From NCBI RefSeq assembly GCF_041435215.1, contig NZ_CP108394.1, positions 6,200,001-6,264,000 on the forward strand: DNA of 64,000 bases, given 5' to 3'. Below are positions 59,437 through 64,000 of the stretch, piece after piece. The stretch comes from Streptomyces sp. NBC_01314. GTDB lineage: Bacteria; Actinomycetota; Actinomycetes; Streptomycetales; Streptomycetaceae. A model generated the notes under the pieces. That model did not search any database. It had not been told where the DNA came from and saw only the letters and a list, made by a program, of their open reading frames with translations. How positions within the stretch are numbered: position 1 is the first letter of the stretch; each line of letters begins with the position of its first letter. Both the position numbers and the translations under genes were made by a program.

Positions 59437-59476
59437 GAAACGATATCTGATACACCAGGATGGTGATATCGTTTTC
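59437..59476. promoter_or_regulatory. Palindromic operator of vapBC
   Basis: GAAACGATATC, 17 bases, GATATCGTTTTC, with CACCA/TGGTG nested inside. 39 bases before the VapB start; likely bound by VapB or VapBC. Confidence 0.7.
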
Positions 59477-59514
59477 TGAGTATTGAGTGTGGGTGCCCGT
59501 GAAAGGACTGTCCC

Positions 59515-59781
59515 TTGGCCAGAACCGTCATCGACCTCGATGAAGACATGGTGGCCGAGGCCATGCGCATCTTCGGGACCAGAACGAAGGCCAAAGCCGT
59601 CCGTCTCGCGATGGAGGACGCCGTCAAGAGGCATCTGCGGCAGGAAGGCTTCGACGCCATAGAGGCCGGTGAGTTCGACTTCAGTGAGATCGTCGAGAGC
59701 ACCGGGCCCCGTAACGCGGACGGCTCCCTCAAGCGTGGCGGTGGCCGCGACGGCGACAGTGGCGGAGGCCGGGCCGCCTGA
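59515..59781 (+). CDS. vapB: VapB-type antitoxin
   Basis: 88 residues from TTG 59515, a rare start, with GAAAGGACT upstream. ARTVIDLDEDMVAEAMRIFG is the ribbon-helix-helix DNA-binding part typical of VapB; the rest (RHLRQEGFDAIEAGEFDFSE) is the toxin-binding tail, ending in a Gly/Arg-rich stretch. It overlaps the VapC start by one base. Confidence 0.88.
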   Translation: MARTVIDLDEDMVAEAMRIFGTRTKAKAVRLAMEDAVKRHLRQEGFDAIEAGEFDFSEIVESTGPRNADGSLKRGGGRDGDSGGGRAA

Positions 59782-60200
59782 TGCAGGACCGCTACCTGAT
59801 CGACAAGTCGGCCCTTGCCCGCTGGGCGAAGCCGAGTGTCCGGGAGGTGCTCAGGCCGCTGCACGAGCGCTACCTCCTCGCGGTGTGTCAGCCCACCGAG
59901 TTCGAGATGGTCCACTCCGCACGGGACAGCGCGGAAGCGACCCGGATCAGCACCTGGCTGCACGCCTTCGACTACCTTCAAACGGACGACGACACCTTCA
60001 CCCGCGCGCTTGAGATCCAGCGTCACGCGCTCAACGCCGGGTTCCATCGCGCTCTGTCCCTGCCTGACCTGCTGATCGCCGCCACGGCGGAACTGAACCG
60101 GCGAACGGTCCTGCACTACGACGGAGACTTCGACATGATCGCCTCCCTCACCGGTCAGCCCACGGAATGGGTTGTTCCGCCCGGCGACGCCGACCGATGA
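59781..60200 (+). CDS. vapC: VapC-type PIN-domain toxin
   Basis: 139 residues from ATG 59781. PIN-domain acidic residues: YLIDKSALA (Asp8), PTEFEMVH (Glu), LSLPDLLIAATAE (Asp) and YDGDFDMIA (Asp). This is a Mg-dependent RNase that cleaves tRNA or rRNA. It is coupled to VapB. Confidence 0.9.
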   Translation: MQDRYLIDKSALARWAKPSVREVLRPLHERYLLAVCQPTEFEMVHSARDSAEATRISTWLHAFDYLQTDDDTFTRALEIQRHALNAGFHRALSLPDLLIAATAELNRRTVLHYDGDFDMIASLTGQPTEWVVPPGDADR

Positions 60201-60225
60201 GCGTGCCGGTCTTCTGATACGTGGT

Positions 60226-60417
60226 TCAGCGACGAAGGCGTGCGGCGCGCGCGACCCGGCGGTGCTGGTCGCCCAGCCGGGCCGAGCCGTAGCAGTGGCG
60301 TGCCGGGGTGTGACGGCAGTCGTGGCAGACGAGGACATGGTCGAGCCACGCGTGGAACGTGGCCCTGACCGGGTCCGGATCACGCGGCTGCGCCCCTGCC
60401 TCTTCGCTCATGTCCAT
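60226..60417 (-). CDS. Small Cys/His hypothetical protein
   Basis: 63 residues from ATG 60417, overlapping the preceding stop. HAWLDHVLVCHDCRHTPARHCYGSARLG has a CxxC and further Cys/His, so metal binding is likely. Similar in plan to the 63-residue gene at 7846. Last gene of a three-gene minus-strand operon behind the HATPase. Function unknown. Confidence 0.7.
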   Translation of the reverse strand: MDMSEEAGAQPRDPDPVRATFHAWLDHVLVCHDCRHTPARHCYGSARLGDQHRRVARAARLRR

Positions 60418-60644
60418 CTCGGCCGCTCCTGCCCCAAGTAGGCCGTCACGTACGGCCGTACGAGGTCCCGCTCCGCCTGCTCCGGGTGCTCGGTGCGTAC
60501 GTTCACGTGTGTACGCGGTGGTTCCCAGCATGGTTCGCGGGGGAGGAGGGGCAACCACCGGCCGTACGTGACCCTGTGCCGTTCCGAGCGGGCCGCCCAG
60601 CGTCGCCACCGGGCGCGTTCGGGGCTGAGCGGCGGAAGCGTCAC
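60408..60644 (-). CDS. Small hypothetical protein of a HATPase operon
   Basis: 78 residues from GTG 60644, which overlaps the HATPase stop (GTGA). LPPLSPERARWRRWAARSE is followed by RWLPLLPREPCWEPP and HVNVRTEHPEQAERDLVRPYV; Trp- and Arg-rich, no known domain. The pattern is recalled from other Streptomyces loci beside XRE/DUF397 modules. Overlaps at both ends argue it is translated. Confidence 0.7.
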   Translation of the reverse strand: MTLPPLSPERARWRRWAARSERHRVTYGRWLPLLPREPCWEPPRTHVNVRTEHPEQAERDLVRPYVTAYLGQERPRWT

Positions 60645-61126
60645 CTGTTGCACCGCGACTCCTCGGGCGACAGAACGAAGTACGCCCACACGCACTTGGT
60701 GAACGGCCGTACGTCATGGCCCCACCGCTCCGAGAGCGCGCGCACCAGGGTCAGCCCGCGCCCACCGTCGCCCTCCGGATCGTTGGGGTCGTTGGGGTCG
60801 CTTTCCGTATGCGGCACCGGAAGCCGCCCCCGGTCAGGGTCCGACACCTCCAACAGCAGCCCACAGCCCCGGATCGACACGGCCACCTCGATTTCGGCGA
60901 GGGTCACCCGGCAGTGCCGTACGGCGTTGCTGACGAGTTCGGTCGCCACGGTGGCGATGTCATCGGCGAGTTCGCCGTCGACGGCCCAGTCCTTCAGGAT
61001 GCGCCGCACGTTGGCACGGGCTTCGGGGACGTGTCGTCTGCACTTGGGGATACGGAAGGAGTCGCGGCGTGGGTGGGTGCGGCGGCGGGTGCTGAGTGCG
61101 GGCATGGCGAAGGGACCCCCTGACAC
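60641..61126 (-). CDS. HATPase-type anti-sigma-factor/kinase protein
   Basis: 161 residues. GHKL ATPase: IATVATELVSNAVRHC (N-box), LLLEVSDPDRG and GGRGLTLVRALSERWGHD (G-box). A tandem NDPNDP repeat lies just before the G-box. Such proteins recur with XRE-DUF5753 regulators and DUF397 proteins, as in the whiJ-like loci of Streptomyces. It is divergent from the XRE gene at 61289. Start chosen at ATG 61126. Confidence 0.87.
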   Translation of the reverse strand: MSGGPFAMPALSTRRRTHPRRDSFRIPKCRRHVPEARANVRRILKDWAVDGELADDIATVATELVSNAVRHCRVTLAEIEVAVSIRGCGLLLEVSDPDRGRLPVPHTESDPNDPNDPEGDGGRGLTLVRALSERWGHDVRPFTKCVWAYFVLSPEESRCNR

Positions 61127-61288
61127 GTAGTCAAGTCACGCGCTGTAGCGGCGTGCACACATTGAGGCTATTGCATATATGGAGCTTTTCTCAATCGAAA
61201 CTAGCTACATATATAGAGATCGATGTGAGGTGTTGACTGCCTCTACAGTGGTGTTCGCCATGAACAGGGGAGGAAAGGTGGGCGCCTG
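61127..61288. promoter_or_regulatory. AT-rich divergent promoter with CATATAT repeats
   Basis: The gap contains TGCATATATGGAGC (61172-) and TACATATATAGAGATC (61206-), a pair of related AT sites about 34 bp apart in otherwise GC-rich DNA. They are likely promoter/operator sites for both genes. Confidence 0.55.
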
Positions 61289-62143
61289 ATGGCGGGACGG
61301 TCGACCGTGCGCAGCAGGCGACTTGGGGCCACGCTGAAGAAGTACCGGCTGGCCGCCAAGCTCGACCAGCCGCATGTCGCTGAGGTGATCGCGAACCATC
61401 AGGCTCGGGTCAGCCGCATCGAGAGTGGGCTCGTCATCGCTCGCCCGATCGAGATCCGTGTGATGTTGGACGCGTACGGGGTCGACGATCCCGAAGTGCG
61501 CGTCAGGCTGGAGAAGTTGGCCAAGGATGCCAATCGGCGCGGCTGGTGGCAGGAGTACGCCGAGCACCTGCGATCGGACTACATGGATCACATCGCGTTG
61601 GAGGAAGACGCCACCTACATCTGGAACTGGCATCCAAGCGTTGTCCCTGGACTCCTGCAAACTGCCTCGTATACGGAGGCGGTGATCAGGACGGGCCCTT
61701 TGGAGGTCGCCCCTGGACGTGTGGACCTCTTGGTGCAGGTGCGCATGAGGCGACAGGCCAGGGTCGCCGAGGGCGGAGCCTCGTGCGACTACATCATCTG
61801 GGAGCCGGTGGTCACCCATCCCTTGTCGAGTATGCAGGTCCACCGGGAGCAGCTGTCCGCGCTTCTGGAAGCGGGGCAGAGGGAGAACGTGACGGTGCGA
61901 GTCCTGCCGTTCAGTAAGGGGCCGCTTGCGGCGACCTCCCCGTTCGCCTCCTTCGGGTTCGGTCCCGAACCGACCACCGAGGCGGTAACGCTGGAGCAAC
62001 TGCGCAGTACATTGGTCGTGGACGAGCCGGACGAGGTTGATGTCTATGGTCATACATTTGACCTGCTGCGTTCAGAGTCCATGGCACCCGAGGAGTCTGC
62101 TCGGTTCATTCGGAACGCGCTGCGGAGTAGTGAGGAAGACTGA
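61289..62143 (+). CDS. XRE-family regulator with DUF5753 ligand domain
   Basis: 284 residues from ATG 61289. HTH about 10-65 (LGATLKKYRLAAKLDQPHVAEVI), then a DUF5753-type domain (about 100-280, PSVVPGLLQTASYTEAVI; SFGFGPEPTTEAV). This is the WhiJ-type architecture. A DUF397 gene follows with a one-base overlap, and a HATPase gene is divergent: the standard trio proposed to act as repressor with small partner in development. Moderately lower GC than afsK. Confidence 0.92.
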   Translation: MAGRSTVRSRRLGATLKKYRLAAKLDQPHVAEVIANHQARVSRIESGLVIARPIEIRVMLDAYGVDDPEVRVRLEKLAKDANRRGWWQEYAEHLRSDYMDHIALEEDATYIWNWHPSVVPGLLQTASYTEAVIRTGPLEVAPGRVDLLVQVRMRRQARVAEGGASCDYIIWEPVVTHPLSSMQVHREQLSALLEAGQRENVTVRVLPFSKGPLAATSPFASFGFGPEPTTEAVTLEQLRSTLVVDEPDEVDVYGHTFDLLRSESMAPEESARFIRNALRSSEED

Positions 62144-62361
62144 TGACGCCCGAGGCTGCAGGCCCTTACCGGAAGTCGTCCTACTCGATCCAAGAGGGCA
62201 ACTGCGTCGAAGTCGCCGTCACAACCACCGGCGCCCGAGCCATCCGCGACAGCAAGAACCCTCACGGCCCTCTCCTCCACCTCACCCCCGACGGGTGGCG
62301 GGCGTTCCTGGACGGGGCCAAGGGCGGAGCGTTCAGGCAAGGTCCTCCGAGAAGCGGCTGA
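62143..62361 (+). CDS. DUF397 protein (partner of the XRE regulator)
   Basis: 72 residues, ATG overlapping the XRE stop. YRKSSYSIQEGNCVEVAV is the DUF397 signature, followed by ALRDSKNPHGP-like sequence. DUF397 proteins act with their XRE neighbour. The 3' end overlaps the convergent gene at 62333 by 29 bases. Confidence 0.95.
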   Translation: MTPEAAGPYRKSSYSIQEGNCVEVAVTTTGARAIRDSKNPHGPLLHLTPDGWRAFLDGAKGGAFRQGPPRSG

Positions 62362-62947
62362 TCGCCGTGGACAGGGCTGTGTCCACGACCTGGTGCACGT
62401 CCTCCCAGCGGGTCTCCGCTTCGTCCGTGTAGATCAGCGTCACGTTGTCGGGAACGTGTGGGTGCTCGAACACGCGGTACAGCGGAGTGGGCGGCCCGTT
62501 CTCCGCGTCGGAGGAGAGAACCTCGGCGAACACCGTCAGCGCGAGTACGCCGGTTTCGCCGCGACCCACCTTCTGGATGGTGGTGATGAAGCGCAGCAGG
62601 TTTCCGCGCAGCCTCAGGTAGAGGCGAACCCACCAGGAGCCTTCGCCGAGGTTGGCGTAGAAGTCGGCCAGTCGCGCCGCATGAACCAGTTGGCCGTGCC
62701 AGTACTTCGCTTTCGGGCTGGGCGGGGCCGCGTTGTCCACGCTCGCGAATGCGGTGGGGTCGAACTCCCGGAAAGCTTCCTGTACTTGGTGTGCGGTGTT
62801 CTCCATGAAGCGGGTCAGGCGGGTATGGAGGTCTCCGGCGAGTTCGGTCGCCTTCTGTGCCTTCAGTGCCTGGTTCTCCACCTCGCGAGCCTTCAGGCGG
62901 GAGGCGTAGGCGCGGGCCACCGCGACGGCGCCGGCTGATTCCGGCAC
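62333..62947 (-). CDS. Hypothetical helical protein
   Basis: 204 residues. An N-terminal coiled-coil-like helix (ASRLKAREVENQALKAQKATEL) is followed by an alpha/beta C-terminal part (VLALTVFAEVLSSDAEN; NVTLIYTDEAETRWEDV). No recognised family. Convergent with, and overlapping, the DUF397 gene. Role unknown. Confidence 0.65.
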   Translation of the reverse strand: MPESAGAVAVARAYASRLKAREVENQALKAQKATELAGDLHTRLTRFMENTAHQVQEAFREFDPTAFASVDNAAPPSPKAKYWHGQLVHAARLADFYANLGEGSWWVRLYLRLRGNLLRFITTIQKVGRGETGVLALTVFAEVLSSDAENGPPTPLYRVFEHPHVPDNVTLIYTDEAETRWEDVHQVVDTALSTAISRFSEDLA

Positions 62948-62994
62948 GGGAGTGAGCGGCGCCTGCCGTCAACTACTGCCGTCACCCTTCACGC

Positions 62995-63025
62995 AACCCC
63001 CGCTAGGACGCATCCGGCGGGGGTT
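62995..63025. terminator. Hairpin, probable terminator
   Basis: AACCCCCGC, 13-base loop, GCGGGGGTT: perfect 9-bp stem after the immunity-like gene (minus strand). Confidence 0.6.
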
Positions 63026-63158
63026 CGAGTTTGCTAATGCCATTCACCGCGAGGGCTGCGGGATTGAGTATCACTCACCCAGCAACCAACGTGCGAGTGG
63101 CGCAACCTCAGATGGTTCAGAATTGATCACATTCGACCTTTCGAGACAAAACCATGAA

Positions 63159-63605
63159 CTACGTCGATCCGGATGTGAAGGTGACAATGGGGCCATCTTC
63201 GGAATCGATAACCCGAACATCGAAACTCCGGTGTGGAAATTCGGCAGAAAGCGCAGCGCCCCACGTTTTTGCAACACATGCGGCAAAGAAATCCTGCGCC
63301 CGCCAGTCCTCTTCGACATCATCCGAATCGACAATCTGCCAGACGCGTAGCTGATTCAGTGTCGCCTCAATTTTTCGAATGTCACCAGAGAGGCTCTCGC
63401 GCCAGGATTTAAAATTTGACTCTTCGTATGCACGATCCCACAACACGCACCCGTCCACTTCGATAAAACGCGGCCAGAAGATCCGGGAGAATGCCACCAT
63501 CATTCCTAGATCGCCATGGCCTTTCACGTAATCTAGGTAATCAACTCCCCCTCCCCATTCCTCCACCCAGGACTTAATTCTGGGGTAATCCATCGGGTCA
63601 TTCAC
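63159..63605 (-). CDS. Hypothetical protein, candidate immunity protein
   Basis: 148 residues from GTG 63605, with GAGGAG nine bases upstream. Acidic and Trp-rich (WVEEWGGGVDYLDYV; DCVLWDRAYEESNFKSW; VIDSEDGPIVTF), no recognised family. GC content drops to about 55% here. It lies directly downstream of a toxin-like C-terminus on the same strand, the usual place and size for an immunity protein. Confidence 0.6.
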   Translation of the reverse strand: MNDPMDYPRIKSWVEEWGGGVDYLDYVKGHGDLGMMVAFSRIFWPRFIEVDGCVLWDRAYEESNFKSWRESLSGDIRKIEATLNQLRVWQIVDSDDVEEDWRAQDFFAACVAKTWGAALSAEFPHRSFDVRVIDSEDGPIVTFTSGST

Positions 63606-63806
63606 GGATGGCTCCTCGCGTCACTTGCGTAGAGGGGTGAGTCATTCGAGTCACCCAGAGAGATAGTGGCAAATCCATAGAGATTCAGAAATTCGGAGAC
63701 CTCAGGCGCCCGCCATATCATTGCGAGCGCCTGAGGTGGTGTCCTTCTGCCACTATTCAATTACTTCTGAACGGCTTGCATGTCAGCCATCCATATTTGG
63801 CTCGGC

Positions 63807-64000
63807 CTACCGGCAGCCGCATAGCTTTTCCTCGGGGCGTAGGGGCCGCGGCATCTTCTCCCAGTTGCGAAAAACCTGGCCCGTTTTTGGATTGACATGC
63901 TTGGCCATATCGAGAATGTGTGGGGCCGGTATTCCGGCGTGCGGGGCTGAGGCAGGATCGAGGTCTGCGCGCTGGGAAATTGCGCCTTCTTCATCATATC
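63807..64000 (-). CDS. C-terminal end of a polymorphic-toxin-like protein (partial)
   Basis: The frame enters from the right edge and stops at TAG 63807; about 63 residues are visible: ISQRADLDPASAPHAGIP, APHILDMAKHVNPKTGQVF and RNWEKMPRPLRPEEKLCGC. A PHI-x-HVNPKTG end is typical of the last domain of secreted polymorphic toxins. Base composition is lower in GC than the rest of the window, and the following gene is immunity-like. Another frame over the same DNA (63761-63997) is shorter of such features. N-terminus and toxin class are unknown. Confidence 0.6.
   Translation of the reverse strand, partial: YDEEGAISQRADLDPASAPHAGIPAPHILDMAKHVNPKTGQVFRNWEKMPRPLRPEEKLCGCR

Noticed and set aside
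63761..63997. 78-codon minus-strand frame at the right edge
   Set aside because: The alternative frame ending at 63807 reads as a coherent toxin C-terminus (NPKTGQVFRNW), so the 78-codon frame is taken as its shadow.
1..64000. rRNA or tRNA genes
   Set aside because: Looked for tRNA T-arm GTTCGANNCC contexts and rRNA blocks on both strands; the only near match (63021, GGTTCGAG) lies in a terminator hairpin.

Overview
The window is chromosomal DNA of a Streptomyces species. GC content is about 70% or more with strong third-position GC, starts are often GTG, overlapping ATGA/GTGA gene junctions are common, and the gene set is typical of the genus: iron repressor DmdR1, formyltetrahydrofolate deformylase PurU, an ECF sigma/anti-sigma pair, a KbpA-like protein followed by the Ser/Thr kinase AfsK, and XRE/DUF397/HATPase modules. 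The order from the phosphosugar-binding SIS protein and dmdR1 at about 3 kb to afsK at 57-59 kb matches, from memory, the dmdR1-afsK segment of the S. coelicolor core chromosome, with accessory genes in between. No rRNA, tRNA or CRISPR array was seen.

Layout. 0-6 kb: the 5' part of a maltokinase-cap-like gene, a PAS/GAF sensor, an SIS sugar-isomerase-like gene behind a DasR-type operator, dmdR1 (with a long antisense ORF), and an alpha/beta hydrolase whose nucleophile position is Ala. 6-13.6 kb: an XRE-TPR regulator followed by four overlapping small genes (last one DUF7848-like), a two-gene ABC exporter, a prim-pol-like protein and a second TPR regulator. 13.7-22.7 kb: a one-pass membrane protein with repeated TQ(Y/F)(I/L)PP motifs, a substrate-binding lipoprotein, an SCO4402-family protein, purU, an ECF sigma factor overlapping a zinc anti-sigma factor fused to an MDMPI-like domain, a STAS protein and a four-EF-hand protein.

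22.7-55.4 kb: the accessory heart of the window, a catabolic island. It has an AMP-forming and an NDP-forming acyl-CoA ligase, four acyl-CoA dehydrogenases, an SDR, a zinc alcohol dehydrogenase, a PaaG-like isomerase, a thiolase-fold protein lacking the usual Cys, a DUF35 protein, a metal-dependent amidohydrolase, a cyclase-family protein, a flavin reductase, a flavoprotein monooxygenase, a deazaflavin-type reductase, DoxX and an MFS transporter. Eleven copies of one 15-bp palindrome, CTGACGNNNCGTCAG, lie in front of these operons and over the start codon of the TetR gene at 55.4 kb. Read together they define one TetR-controlled regulon for breaking down an unknown acyl-CoA-activated, probably cyclic or branched (steroid- or terpenoid-like) acid. 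Within the island a TnpB-only IS element has split a DUF3500 lipoprotein gene, a DUF234-like ATPase survives only as a C-terminal fragment, and there are several minisatellites.

55.7-64 kb: kbpA-like gene and afsK, a VapBC toxin-antitoxin pair with a palindromic operator, a divergent HATPase / XRE-DUF5753 / DUF397 module, and finally a lower-GC segment holding what looks like the C-terminus of a polymorphic toxin and its downstream immunity gene, cut by the window edge.
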